The notes beneath the pieces were generated by a model. It had not been told where the DNA came from. It saw nothing but the letters and a program-made list of their open reading frames with translations, and ran no database searches. Made by a program: the position numbers and the translations under genes. Shown in pieces: positions 9,952 through 18,569 of a stretch of DNA of 64,000 nucleotides (the stretch's first letter is position 1; every line of letters begins with the position of its first letter). The DNA lies in NCBI RefSeq assembly GCF_029968035.1, contig NZ_JASCIQ010000015.1, forward strand, positions 1 to 64,000, written 5' to 3'. Source of the DNA: Streptomyces cavernicola. Its GTDB lineage: Bacteria; Actinomycetota; Actinomycetes; Streptomycetales; Streptomycetaceae.

Positions 9952-10764
9952 TCAGACGAAGTACAGGTCTTCCATGGACCGCACCGCCGACGCGCTGCGC
10001 CGGACGCGGAACGCCGTCGCCTGCATCTCCTCCCACCCCCACGGGTCAGAACGGCCGAGCGCGAGTCCGGCCAGGCGGAACCACTCGATCTCGTTCGGCT
10101 TCTCGCTCAGATCGACGCCGGCGTTGTGCAGCGCCCAGCCAGGCAGGTGCAGGGAAGCGACGACCGCGTGCGGGTCACCGGTCACGGCGAACGTTTCCTC
10201 ACCGGGCCTTCCGCAGGCGTGGAACATCGCACCGTCCGGCAGCCACACCACGTCCTCAGTGTGTTCGGCACAGCCGTACTGGCCGTAATAGCCGTAATAG
10301 GTGACCCGGCCCACGAGACGCGCGTCGGGAAACCGCTCACGCAACCGCTCGGCCTCGGACAGCAGCGACACACCGCTGCCGTTGTCACCGTCGTCACAGT
10401 CATTGCCGTTGTTGCCGTCGTTGCCGTTGTTGCCGTCGTCGGCGAACGCGGCATCAGCGATGCCCAACATGCTTCCCCACGCGGCGGCGTGCACGATGTC
10501 CAGATCAGACCGAACCGACGACGGCAACGCAGCCTGCACAGAACGCGGACCGAGGTCTGCCAGCACCTCCTCGACGCTCTCGAACGACTCGACGAACGCA
10601 CGGGCCCGCTCCGCGTCCTGGGGCGGCAGGTCACGGGCGTCGAGGTCGAACGGCGGTTGGAACACGCTCAGATGGCACAAGCCCACCGAGCCCCGCACGG
10701 CCCGATCCGGCGCGGACGTCCAGTGGTCGACGTCGGACATGCCTCTGCCCTGGCTGCCGGTCAC
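9952..10764 (-). CDS. Hypothetical protein with an Asn/Asp/Gly repeat
   Basis: The 270-residue protein has no family I recognise. It contains a low-complexity insert (DDGNNGNDGNNGNDCDDGDN, near residues 107-126 from the GTG start) coded by simple repeats, and a C-terminal half rich in aromatic residues (VTYYGYYGQYGCAEHTEDVV, DPWGWEEMQATAFRVRRS). GTG 10764 overlaps the stop of the upstream 48-codon frame by four bases (GTGA), which argues for translational coupling; ATG 10740 is the alternative. Both lie downstream of a damage-type promoter at 10969-10991. Confidence 0.65.
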   Translation of the reverse strand: MTGSQGRGMSDVDHWTSAPDRAVRGSVGLCHLSVFQPPFDLDARDLPPQDAERARAFVESFESVEEVLADLGPRSVQAALPSSVRSDLDIVHAAAWGSMLGIADAAFADDGNNGNDGNNGNDCDDGDNGSGVSLLSEAERLRERFPDARLVGRVTYYGYYGQYGCAEHTEDVVWLPDGAMFHACGRPGEETFAVTGDPHAVVASLHLPGWALHNAGVDLSEKPNEIEWFRLAGLALGRSDPWGWEEMQATAFRVRRSASAVRSMEDLYFV

Positions 10765-10907
10765 GGCCCTCCTCCGCCACGCGATGAACTGGCTGACGGG
10801 TCGGGCGGATGCCGGTGCCGGAACGCGGCGCATGAGCAGACGTCACCGTATCTCTGCTGGCTGTTTCCGTAGCTGTCGTTGTTTCCAGCTGCTGTGCCCG
10901 TAGTCAT
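10761..10907 (-). CDS. Possible 48-residue leader peptide or small protein
   Basis: ATG 10907 follows a purine-rich GGGGGCGGAAC. The frame begins MTTGTAAGNNDSYGNSQQRY, continues GDVCSCAAFRHRHPPD and ends with SSSRGGGGP. It is rich in Asn, Gly, Ser and His and holds one CSC motif. Its stop overlaps the next GTG, and a perfect TTGTCAGTG promoter lies about 60 bp upstream, so it is probably transcribed and may be translated. Function unknown. Confidence 0.4.
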   Translation of the reverse strand: MTTGTAAGNNDSYGNSQQRYGDVCSCAAFRHRHPPDPSASSSRGGGGP

Positions 10908-10968
10908 GTTCCGCCCCCCGTCGTCAGCACCGGTCGCTGCGCGTGCAGCCCGTCGACCGGCGCTGTCC

Positions 10969-10991
10969 ACGCTAGTCGGCGGCACTGACAA
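10969..10991 (-). promoter_or_regulatory. TTGTCAGTG-N8-TAGCGT promoter (PafBC/RecA-independent damage type)
   Basis: Read on the minus strand, TTGTCAGTG, eight bases, then TAGCGT. This matches exactly the published actinobacterial RecA-independent damage promoter tTGTCRgtg-N8-TAnnnT. It would start transcription near 10962, upstream of the 48-codon frame and the hypothetical gene. Confidence 0.65.
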
Positions 10992-11022
10992 CGGCCATTG
11001 CTCGTCCGGGAGTTGCCCAGGG

Positions 11023-11744
11023 CTACAAGGCGACGTAGACCGTGTTGGCCGACGAACCCCCTTGCAGCGGGTTAGGGAACTCCACCACATGGCTCGTCGG
11101 CTCGGCGAAGACCTCCGCGAGCACCGCCTCGAACTCCTCGTCCGGCGGGTCGTTGGACCACAGGGCGAAGACGCCGCCGGGCTGCAGGCAGCGGGCGAGG
11201 GCACGCAGGCCGTGCGGGGTGTAGAGGTCGGCGGGGCGGGGTGCAGGACGTGCCGGGGCGAGTGGTCCACGTCGAGCAGAACCGCGTGGAAGCGGCGGTA
11301 CGGGTGCTCGGGGTCGAGGCCGGAGTCGGCGGCGGCCAGCGCGAAGAAGTCGCCCTGGACCAGGCGGCACCGGGGGTCCGACGTCAGCTCCGCGCCGAGC
11401 GGCACCTGGCCGTGCCGGTGCCATGCGATGACCTCGCCGAGCGCCTCGACCACGGTCAGGGAGCGCACCCTCGGGTCGTCGAGCACGGCCCGCGCGGTGT
11501 ACCCGAGCCCGAGTCCGCCGACCGCGACGTCGAGCCCGGACTCTCCTTCTACGTACGGGAGTTGCGCCAGGCCGAGTCGGGTGAGGGCGATCTCGCCGGC
11601 GGTGAAGAGGCTGGACATCAGGAACTCGTCGCCCAGCTTCACCTCGTACACGTCGTCCCCGGAGACCGGGTCCCGTCGACGGCGGAGGCTGAGGTCGCCC
11701 ATCGGGGTCGGGCGCCAGTCGATCTCCTCGAAGCGCAGGCTCAT
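11023..11744 (-). pseudogene. Spermidine-synthase-like methyltransferase-fold protein, one-base frameshift
   Basis: The frame from ATG 11744 reads a spermidine synthase-like (aminopropyltransferase fold) N-terminal part: VAVGGLGLGYTARAVLDD nucleotide-binding loop and HAVLLDVDHSPRHVLHP. At about 11235-11245 it slips. The continuation ADLYTPHGLRALARCLQPGG, then VFALWSNDPPDEEFEAVLAE and a stop at 11023, is in another frame. Adding one C to the CCCCGCCCCGCC run restores a continuous protein of about 240 residues, the usual size of these proteins. Either a real frameshift or a sequencing error in a GC run. Confidence 0.75.
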
Positions 11745-11763
11745 ACGCGGGTCCTTTCGCGAG

Positions 11764-11800
11764 CGGGTACGGCGGGTACGGCGGGTACGGCGGGTACGGC
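11764..11800. repeat. 9-bp tandem repeat, 4 copies
   Basis: The unit CGGGTACGG is repeated four times 20 bp upstream of the frameshifted spermidine-synthase-like gene start, where its promoter should lie. Confidence 0.85.
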
Positions 11801-11877
11801 GGGGCAGGGGCGGTTGACGTGGCGGATAGGGCTGGCGCCTCGCGAGGGGTGCGTGCGGCGAAGGGTGAGCGCCCGGC

Positions 11878-12594
11878 CTAGCGCTGGACGTATCCCTCTC
11901 TCAGCGGGCCGCCCACCAGGTCCAGGACCTGCTCCGCCGCTGCCGCGAGGGGCGCCGACTCGGCCTGTTCCGCCGCGCGTTGATGCCCGTCCAGGAGAGC
12001 CTTGCCGCGTACGGGGTCCGCGCCGAGGAGTCTGCGGGGCAGCCACTTACCGATGCCGGTCCAGGCCCCGTGGTGGGCGGTGAGGAGGTGTGCGGCTTCG
12101 CGCAAGGTGTGGTCGGCCAGGGCGAGTTGTTCATGCCGTTCGGTCGCCGGGGCGTCGCGCAGGTCGTCGACGAAGCAGGTGAGGAGGTAGCGCCCGCGGG
12201 CCCACTCGGCGGGGGTGAGCGGGACGGGGCCGGCGGTGAGCAGTGCTCGGGCCTGAGTGCGGGCGCGGCCCAGGTCGCCGTGCGGGTCGAGGAGCGGCAG
12301 GCCTTGGGCCTAGATGAAGAGGAGGGTGCCGCGACGGTTGCCCCTGTTGTCCTCCAGGGCCTCCTCGATGTCCGCGACGGTGTGCACGAAGAGCTCGGCC
12401 AACCGGCCGTCGTGGCGCACGACTTCACGCCGAGTGCTGTCCGACGCGGGCAGCAGGACCGCCACGTCCAGGTCGCTGCTCGCCGTCGCCCGGCCCTGCG
12501 CGGCCGAACCTCCCAGCACGGCGCCCACCGCGTGCGGGAAGTGGTGCGTGACCAGGCGGAGAGCCTCGGATGCGGGGCTGTCTCGATCATCCAT
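11878..12594 (-). pseudogene. Nucleotidyltransferase-domain protein interrupted by an amber codon
   Basis: ATG 12594 opens an N-terminal nucleotidyltransferase domain with the family signature AVLGGSAAQGRATASSDLDV (residues about 24-43), which contains the GGSxxxG and the metal-binding DxD. A TAG at 12310-12312 stops it after GTLLFI. The same frame continues without another stop as AQGLPLLDPHGDLGRA, then a helical C-terminal domain (LREAAHLLTAHHGAWTGIGK) to a natural stop at 11878. Total length would be 238 residues, normal for aminoglycoside-adenylyltransferase-like proteins. A single change such as GAG to TAG explains it. Confidence 0.8.
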
Positions 12595-12649
12595 GGCCGC
12601 CGATGGTGCCAGCTGCGGCCCTCCGTAACCAGCATCCCCGGCAGCTATC

Positions 12650-12758
12650 GGACAGCCTGTCAGGGCAGGCGGTCAAGACAGCCTGTCAGGGCACCTGGCC
12701 AGGACAGCTACTCGGGGCACCCGGCCAGGACAGCTACTCAAGACAGCTACTCAGGACC
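12650..12758. repeat. Two interleaved short direct repeats
   Basis: GACAGCCTGTCAGGGCA occurs twice, followed by three imperfect copies of GGACAGCTACTC with related linkers. The first unit contains the dyad CAGCCTG. It sits between two genes and just beyond the 3' end of the SWIM gene. Confidence 0.75.
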
Positions 12759-12761
12759 GCC

Positions 12762-14984
12762 TCACCCCGCGCCCCCGGACAGTGCCGTGAGTGCGCCCAC
12801 CGGGTCGTGGTCGGGGGTGCCTCGCGGCCACCAGTCGTCGTGACCCGGTTCGCTCTCGTACGCGTACCACAAGCCGTCGAGGCCGAGGCGGAGTTGGAGC
12901 GTGCCGTCGGGGTGCGTCAGGTGGTTGCGCCTCGGGGTGAACAAGGGGAACTCGGCGGCGCGCAGGGCAGGTCTCGCCTGGTCGAAGCGGCCGGCGGGCG
13001 GGTCCCAGGGCTCTTCGAGGACGGCGAGCCCGTCGCGGCCGCCCTGCCGCCAGGCTGCGACGGCGCGTGCCAGGTCCGTGGCCGTACGCCCTGCGGCCGC
13101 GGCCAGCGACTCGTACTGCGCACGGCTCGCCCCCGTCAGGCCCGAGCCTGGGCGGGCGGCGGCGATTCTGACCGCGTCCTGCCACAGCGTCAGTTCGCCG
13201 ACCGGGTCCTGGCCGGTGGCGAGCAGAGCGTGCGCACGGGCGGCCGCGTCGGTCGCCAGCTGATCCAGGGCGAACGGGTCCGGGCCGCCCGGCGCCGCAG
13301 GGTAGGCCGGTGGCTGCTCGGGGTGCGGCAGCGGCGGCTGCGGTCGCGGCAACGGGGGCAGCGTGCGGGGCGCGAGGGCGTCCCGGGCGCGAACTCCCGG
13401 GACGCGTACGGCTGTCGGCGACGGACCGGAGCGCGCGGCGAGCGTCGCGTTGCGCCGGGACAGCTCCGCGAGGAGTCCGCGCTCGCCCCGGCCGCGCAGC
13501 AGGAGCAGCACGAACGGGTCCTCGTCGAGCAGCCGCGCCGTCCGGTAGCAGAGCGCCGCCGCGTGCTTGCAGGGACGGCCCGAGTCCGGGCACGAGCACT
13601 CGGGGTGCAGCTCGCCCGGCGCGGGCAGCAGCGGCACTCCGCAGTCGGCGAGGGACCGGGGCATCTCCCGGTCGAGCAGCGCCGCGATGTGTCCGGGCTG
13701 TGCCGCGGCCGCGTCCAGGAACCGGTCCCACTCCTCGTCCGTGAACGTGGGCAGGGTGATCTTCGCGCGGTACGGGCGCGGGCGGCTGCCGTGCACATAC
13801 GCGAGGAGCAGGCCCGGGGTGACCGTGACGGCGTCGACGCGGCCACGCCCCGCGTAGTCCCGCCCGCGGGCCAGGCGTGCCGGGTCGAGCGCGGACTCCT
13901 CCAGGGCGTCGATCCACGCCGAGCCCCACCAACTCGCCTCCCCCGCCGCCTCGTCGGGGGCTTCCGCCCGGAACGTGCGGCGCAGGTCCTCGGCGGGCTC
14001 GGGCGGGCGGGACGCGCGGCCGGCCGGGGCCGCACCGGGTGCGGCGCCCGAACCCGTGCCCGTACCGCCGTGGCCGCTCGGGGCACTCGGGGTGCCCGGG
14101 GCACTCGGGGCGTCCTCGCTCAGGCGTCTGCGGCGCCTCCCGATCCGTACGGGCTTCGTCGTCTCGTCCCGCTCCGCCCGTCGCCGTTCCGCACCGGCCC
14201 GTGCCAGGGCGGACCGCGCGGCGGCACTGGCGAGGCTCGCGCCCGACGCCGGGACCGCGTCCCCGTCCTTGGCCGTACCTGTGCCTGTGCCTGTGCCCGT
14301 GTCCGCGCGCTGAGGGCGAGCGGGCTCCGGCGTGGCCGGGCGGCTGCCGTCCGACGTCGCTGGAGCGTCGGGGGCCGACCGGCCGGCCTGCCCCTCGGGC
14401 GCGACCTCCGGCTCGACTGCCTCCGAGCCCTCTCCCGACCCCGCTCCCGACCCTGCTCCCCACCCCTCCGCCGACTCGCGCATCGAGCGGCGGCCCATGC
14501 GCGCCATCCGCTTCAACTCCGCGACGGTTTCCGCCGATCGAGCCTCGCTCGGGGCTGCTTCCCCAACGGCTGACGGGGTGCGGGTGGCTGCCGCCGGAGC
14601 TGCGTCCGCCGGGCGTTCCTCCTCACCGCCCGCGCCGTGCTCCTCCCGCGCCGCCTTCCCCCGACGGGCCTCACGCAGCGCCTCCCGGGCCACGTCGCCG
14701 GGGCGCGGGCCGGCGGGTTGGCCGACGGGTTCGGCAGCCTCGGACCCAGCTGCGCCGGAGCCGTCGGGCACAGCCGTGAGCCGGGCCGGAGCCTCGGCCT
14801 CAACGGTGTCCGCCTCCGTTCGAGAACCCTCGCCCGCACCCTCACCCGCCCCCGCGAGCCGCGCCTCCCGCAGCGCGCGCCGGGCAGCCTGGGCCGGAGT
14901 CTCCGAAGCCGCCGCGGCCTCCCGAGCCTCCGAGACCTCCGAGACCTCCGGCACGTCCCCGTCACCTCGCCCTGTCGTACTCAT
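12762..14984 (-). CDS. SWIM zinc-finger protein partnered with SNF2 helicase
   Basis: The 740-residue protein has a long disordered Ala/Glu/Arg-rich N-terminal half (residues 1-310) and a SWIM finger CSCPDSGRPCKHAAALCY (CxC...CxH, about residues 463-480), a zinc-binding module that contacts DNA or protein. The C-terminal part (about 540-740) is helical and ends with a Trp-rich stretch (GLWYAYESEPGHDDWWPRGT). ATG 14984 overlaps the helicase stop by four bases (ATGA), so both are translated together. SWIM proteins beside SNF2 ATPases are common in actinobacteria, and a chromatin or repair role is presumed. Confidence 0.88.
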   Translation of the reverse strand: MSTTGRGDGDVPEVSEVSEAREAAAASETPAQAARRALREARLAGAGEGAGEGSRTEADTVEAEAPARLTAVPDGSGAAGSEAAEPVGQPAGPRPGDVAREALREARRGKAAREEHGAGGEEERPADAAPAAATRTPSAVGEAAPSEARSAETVAELKRMARMGRRSMRESAEGWGAGSGAGSGEGSEAVEPEVAPEGQAGRSAPDAPATSDGSRPATPEPARPQRADTGTGTGTGTAKDGDAVPASGASLASAAARSALARAGAERRRAERDETTKPVRIGRRRRRLSEDAPSAPGTPSAPSGHGGTGTGSGAAPGAAPAGRASRPPEPAEDLRRTFRAEAPDEAAGEASWWGSAWIDALEESALDPARLARGRDYAGRGRVDAVTVTPGLLLAYVHGSRPRPYRAKITLPTFTDEEWDRFLDAAAAQPGHIAALLDREMPRSLADCGVPLLPAPGELHPECSCPDSGRPCKHAAALCYRTARLLDEDPFVLLLLRGRGERGLLAELSRRNATLAARSGPSPTAVRVPGVRARDALAPRTLPPLPRPQPPLPHPEQPPAYPAAPGGPDPFALDQLATDAAARAHALLATGQDPVGELTLWQDAVRIAAARPGSGLTGASRAQYESLAAAAGRTATDLARAVAAWRQGGRDGLAVLEEPWDPPAGRFDQARPALRAAEFPLFTPRRNHLTHPDGTLQLRLGLDGLWYAYESEPGHDDWWPRGTPDHDPVGALTALSGGAG

Positions 14985-17854
14985 GCGGGCCTCCGCAGCG
15001 AGATCAGATCCGCCAGCTCGCGGTCCGTCAGTTCCGTCAGGGCCGACTCGCCCGAGCCGAGCACCGCGTCGGCGAGGGCGCGCTTCGCCGCGAGCATCTC
15101 GGCGATGCGGTCCTCCACCGTGCCCTCGGTGATGAGCCGGTGGACCTGCACCGGCTGGGTCTGCCCGATGCGGTACGCGCGGTCCGTGGCCTGCTCCTCC
15201 ACCGCCGGGTTCCACCAGCGGTCGAAGTGCACGACGTGGCCCGCGCGGGTGAGGTTCAGGCCCGTGCCCGCCGCCTTGAGGGAGAGGACGAGGACCGGGG
15301 TCGCACCGGACTGGAAGCGGTCGACCATGCGCTCGCGCTCGGCGACCGGCGTGCCGCCGTGCAGCAGCTCGGCCGGGACCGCGCGGCCTTCCAGGTGCTC
15401 GGCGATCAGCTTGGCCATGCCGACGTACTGCGTGAAGATCAGCGTCGAGCCGTCCTCCGCGAGGATCGTGTCCAACAGCTCGTCGAGCAGGTCGAGTTTG
15501 CCGGAGCGGCCGTCCAGCCGGACCGCCCCCGACCCGCCCGCGGCCTCCTTCAGATACTGCGCCGGGTGGTTGCAGATCTGCTTCAGCGCGCCGAGCAGCT
15601 TCAGGACGAGGCCGCGCCGCGCGATGCCCTGCGCCGCCTCGATCGCCGCCATCGACTCGCGGACCACCGCCTCGTACAGCGAGGCCTGTTCGCGGGAGAG
15701 CGGCACCGGGTGGTCGGTCTCCGTCTTCGGCGGCAGCTCCGGGACGATGCCCGGGTCGGACTTCTTGCGGCGCAGCAGGAACGGCCGGATGAGCCGGGCC
15801 AGACGCTCCACCGCCTCGTCCTGCTCACCGCCCTCCACCGCGCGCGCGTGCCGGGAGCGGAAGGCCTTGAGGGGGCCGAGAAGGCCGGGCGTCGTCCAGT
15901 CGAGCAGGGCCCACAGCTCGGACAGGTTGTTCTCGACCGGCGTGCCCGTCAAGGCGATACGGGCCGGGGCGGGGATGGTGCGCAGCGCCTTGGCCGTGGC
16001 GGAGTGCGGATTCTTGACGTGCTGGGCCTCGTCCGCGACGACCATGCCCCAGGGCTGTTCGGCCAGGCGCTCGGCGGCGGAGCGCATCGTGGCGTACGTG
16101 GTGAGGACGAAGCCGCCGTCCAGGTCGCCGAGTGAGCGGCTCGCGCCGTGGTACCGCCGCACCGGGACGCCCGGCGCGAAGCGGGCGATCTCCCGCTGCC
16201 AGTTGCCCAGGAGGGAGGCCGGGCAGACGACCAGGGTGGGTTCGCGGCGGGCCCTGCGCAGGTGCAGCGCGATGAGCGTGACGGTCTTGCCGAGGCCCAT
16301 GTCGTCCGCGAGGCAGCCGCCGAGGCCGAGCGACGTCATGAGGTCGAGCCAGGCCAGGCCGCGGAGTTGGTAGTCCCGCAGCTCGGCGTCCAGGCCCGGC
16401 GGCGGCTCGGCCGGCGGGAGGCCTGCGGTGAGGCGGTCCCGCAGCTCGGCGAGCGCGCCGACCGGGACGGCCTCGACCTCCTCGCCGTCGACCTCGGCCG
16501 TGCCGGTGAGCGCCGCCGACAGGGCGTCCACCGGGTCGAGCAGGCCGAGTTCGCGTTTGCGGGCCTTGCGGACGAGCTCCGGGTCGACGAGCACCCACTG
16601 GTCGCGCAGGCGCACCACCGGGCGGTGCGCCTCGGCGAGCTGGTCCATCTCGGCTTCCGTGAGGGGTTCGCCGCCGAGCGCCAACTGCCAGCGGAACTCC
16701 AGGAGATGCTCGGCCTCGAAGAAGCCCGTGCCGTCCGTCGCGGAGCCCGGCGCGGACCGGACCACCGCCGCGGCCGACAGGTCCTGGGCGAGGTCGCGCG
16801 GCCAGTGCACGGCGACCCCGGCGGCGCCCAGGCGGGCGGCTGCGGTGCCGAGCAGGTCGTACAACTCCGTCTCGGAGAGCGGGAGTACGTCCGGGGCGTC
16901 GCCTTCGGTGAGGCGATCGAGGGGCGGCCAGACGCGGGCGGCGCGGCGCAGGGCGAGCGCCGCGTCCACGCGCGCGCGGGGCCCGAAGGTCTCCTCGCCC
17001 TCGCCCTCCCACAGCGCGACGGCGTCGATGACGAGGGTGGGGTCGGCGAGGCTGTGGACCTGCACCACTGCGGCGCCCGCCGTGCGGTCCTCGTCGCTGC
17101 GGTCGAAGAGGTCGCGGCCCGACAGGTCGAGGCGGAGCGAGATGCGCACGCCCGCGTCCATGCCGGCGGCGGCTTCGGCGGCCCACTCGCGCGCGTGCGG
17201 CAGCCGCTGCGGGGCGCGCGCGGCGAACGCGGGCCCCACCGAGTGCGGCGCGGCGGCCGTGCGCGGCAGGGAGTCCGCGACCGCGTCGAGGAACGCCCGC
17301 AACAGCGCCTCGGGCTGCGGCAGTTGCAGCGGAACGGCGTCGTCGAGGGGGACGGCGTGGCCCTCGTACGGCAGGGCGGCGGCAATCGCGCGGAGGTGCT
17401 CGACGTCGTCGCTCTCCAGCGGGCCCGCGCGCCAGGCGTCCAGGTCGTCCGCGGTGAGGCCGGGCAGCAGTCGGCCACGGGCGACGAGCCGCAGGGCGAG
17501 GCGGGCGGCGGCGCCCCAGCAGGCCGTGGCGGGGTGGGCGGCCGGGTGCTGCCCGGCCGCGAGGAGCAGGGGCAGCGCGTCCTCGACCGAGAGGGTCAGG
17601 GCGGGTGCCGTGGCCCTGCGGACGGCGGCGCCCCTGCTGCGTACGACCGTGAGCTCGGTGGGTTTGCCCGGCGGTTCAGGAAGCCGGTCGGCGTCGGGGA
17701 GCGGGCCGCCTTCGGGGTGCCAGAGGGCGAGCCGGCCCTCTCGGGGCAGGGGGGCGGGCAGGAAGACCGCGGCGAGACGCAGGCGCGGGTCGGCTCCCGC
17801 GGTCGCGCTTCGCTCCCCTGCTTGAGTCATGGCTTGAGTCATGGCTTGAGTCAT
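14981..17854 (-). CDS. SNF2-family DEAD/DEAH ATPase (HepA/RapA-like helicase)
   Basis: The 957-residue protein has an N-terminal SNF2-associated region and a bilobal SNF2 motor: motif I DDMGLGKTVTLIALHL (about 513-528), motif II VVADEAQHVKN (about 605), motif III LTGTPVENNLSELWALLDW, motif V LKAAGTGLNLTRA and motif VI DRAYRIGQTQPVQVHRL (about 895-910). It should use ATP to move along or remodel DNA complexes. Three ATG codons 12 bp apart (17854, 17842, 17830) start MTQAMTQAMTQAG; the first has the best spaced GGGGGTGAG. A damage-type promoter at 17910-17932 precedes it. Confidence 0.93.
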   Translation of the reverse strand: MTQAMTQAMTQAGERSATAGADPRLRLAAVFLPAPLPREGRLALWHPEGGPLPDADRLPEPPGKPTELTVVRSRGAAVRRATAPALTLSVEDALPLLLAAGQHPAAHPATACWGAAARLALRLVARGRLLPGLTADDLDAWRAGPLESDDVEHLRAIAAALPYEGHAVPLDDAVPLQLPQPEALLRAFLDAVADSLPRTAAAPHSVGPAFAARAPQRLPHAREWAAEAAAGMDAGVRISLRLDLSGRDLFDRSDEDRTAGAAVVQVHSLADPTLVIDAVALWEGEGEETFGPRARVDAALALRRAARVWPPLDRLTEGDAPDVLPLSETELYDLLGTAAARLGAAGVAVHWPRDLAQDLSAAAVVRSAPGSATDGTGFFEAEHLLEFRWQLALGGEPLTEAEMDQLAEAHRPVVRLRDQWVLVDPELVRKARKRELGLLDPVDALSAALTGTAEVDGEEVEAVPVGALAELRDRLTAGLPPAEPPPGLDAELRDYQLRGLAWLDLMTSLGLGGCLADDMGLGKTVTLIALHLRRARREPTLVVCPASLLGNWQREIARFAPGVPVRRYHGASRSLGDLDGGFVLTTYATMRSAAERLAEQPWGMVVADEAQHVKNPHSATAKALRTIPAPARIALTGTPVENNLSELWALLDWTTPGLLGPLKAFRSRHARAVEGGEQDEAVERLARLIRPFLLRRKKSDPGIVPELPPKTETDHPVPLSREQASLYEAVVRESMAAIEAAQGIARRGLVLKLLGALKQICNHPAQYLKEAAGGSGAVRLDGRSGKLDLLDELLDTILAEDGSTLIFTQYVGMAKLIAEHLEGRAVPAELLHGGTPVAERERMVDRFQSGATPVLVLSLKAAGTGLNLTRAGHVVHFDRWWNPAVEEQATDRAYRIGQTQPVQVHRLITEGTVEDRIAEMLAAKRALADAVLGSGESALTELTDRELADLISLRRPA

Positions 17855-17909
17855 GGCACAGCTCACCCCCTTCGGACATCGCTCGTCCGTCGTCGATCGG
17901 ACGTCTACG

Positions 17910-17932
17910 ACTCTACGGAGGGCCACTGACAA
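17910..17932 (-). promoter_or_regulatory. TTGTCAGTG-N8-TAGAGT promoter for the SNF2-SWIM operon
   Basis: On the minus strand TTGTCAGTG is followed by eight bases and TAGAGT, an exact fit to the RecA-independent (PafBC) damage promoter consensus tTGTCRgtg-N8-TAnnnT. The predicted start near 17903 leaves a leader of about 50 nt before ATG 17854. The rest of 17855-17990 holds only short CCGGACGC repeats. Confidence 0.7.
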
Positions 17933-17990
17933 TCGACCGCGCCGGCCACCGCCGGACGCCGGACGCGGGTGTCGACGGCCGGACGCGGTT

Positions 17991-18569
17991 CTACGGGTGC
18001 GCCGTCGAGACGACGTAGACCATCGGGTGGTGCGGGTTGCTGCGGTCCACGTACACGTCGTGGCTGGGGCGTGGGTCCGGCTGGTCGTGCTGCAGGCCGT
18101 AGAAGGGGCCTTCGCCCTTGAACGTCCAGCCGACGACGTCCCGGTCGCGCTTGTTGATCGGCATCCGGTCCTTCTTCAGGTCCGTGACGTCGCTGTCCAT
18201 GCTCTTGAGGAACTTGTGCAGGCCCTTGTTGCTGGTGAGGAACTGGACGTACATCCGGCTCGTGCGCCAGTTGTTGGTCTCGTAGTACGCGACGCGGCGG
18301 GAGTACGCCGGGATCGGCACCTCGTAGATACGGCGCTGCACGCGCGAGGGCCACTCCGACGTGAGGCCGGTCGCGGACCACCGCTCCTCCTTGTCGCGGC
18401 CGCTGGCACGGCTCTGACCTGCGGAGATCGCCAGGTAGCCGGCGGGGATGCCGATCAGGAGCACGATGATGGTCGCCGTGAGCCAGCGGCGGCGGAGCAT
18501 GTGCCCCCGACCCTCGGGGGGCTTCGAACCCTCGGGCGGGGCGGACGGGCCGGGCACGGACGGGTTCAT
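17991..18569 (-). CDS. Single-pass membrane protein of unknown function
   Basis: The 192-residue protein has one membrane segment (WLTATIIVLLIGIPAGYLAI, residues about 29-48) after a short Pro-rich cytoplasmic tail, then an exported domain with SRRVAYYETNNWRTSRMYVQ and HDVYVDRSNPHHPMVYVVST. The ATG directly follows the stop of the ROK kinase gene (TAG ATG), so the two are cotranscribed and probably coupled. I recognise no domain. Its place at the end of the sugar module suggests a link to the kinase or to uptake, but nothing in the sequence proves it. Confidence 0.7.
   Translation of the reverse strand: MNPSVPGPSAPPEGSKPPEGRGHMLRRRWLTATIIVLLIGIPAGYLAISAGQSRASGRDKEERWSATGLTSEWPSRVQRRIYEVPIPAYSRRVAYYETNNWRTSRMYVQFLTSNKGLHKFLKSMDSDVTDLKKDRMPINKRDRDVVGWTFKGEGPFYGLQHDQPDPRPSHDVYVDRSNPHHPMVYVVSTAHP

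Noticed and set aside
9849..10304. Leu/Gln/Val-repeat protein starting MPALLQLLQ
   Set aside because: It is only the translation of the 9-bp minisatellite followed by antisense of the hypothetical gene; no ribosome site.
12310..12312. Selenocysteine- or pyrrolysine-type recoding at the internal TAG
   Set aside because: No pyrrolysine system is expected in this group and the residue is not at a catalytic site, so simple mutation is more likely.
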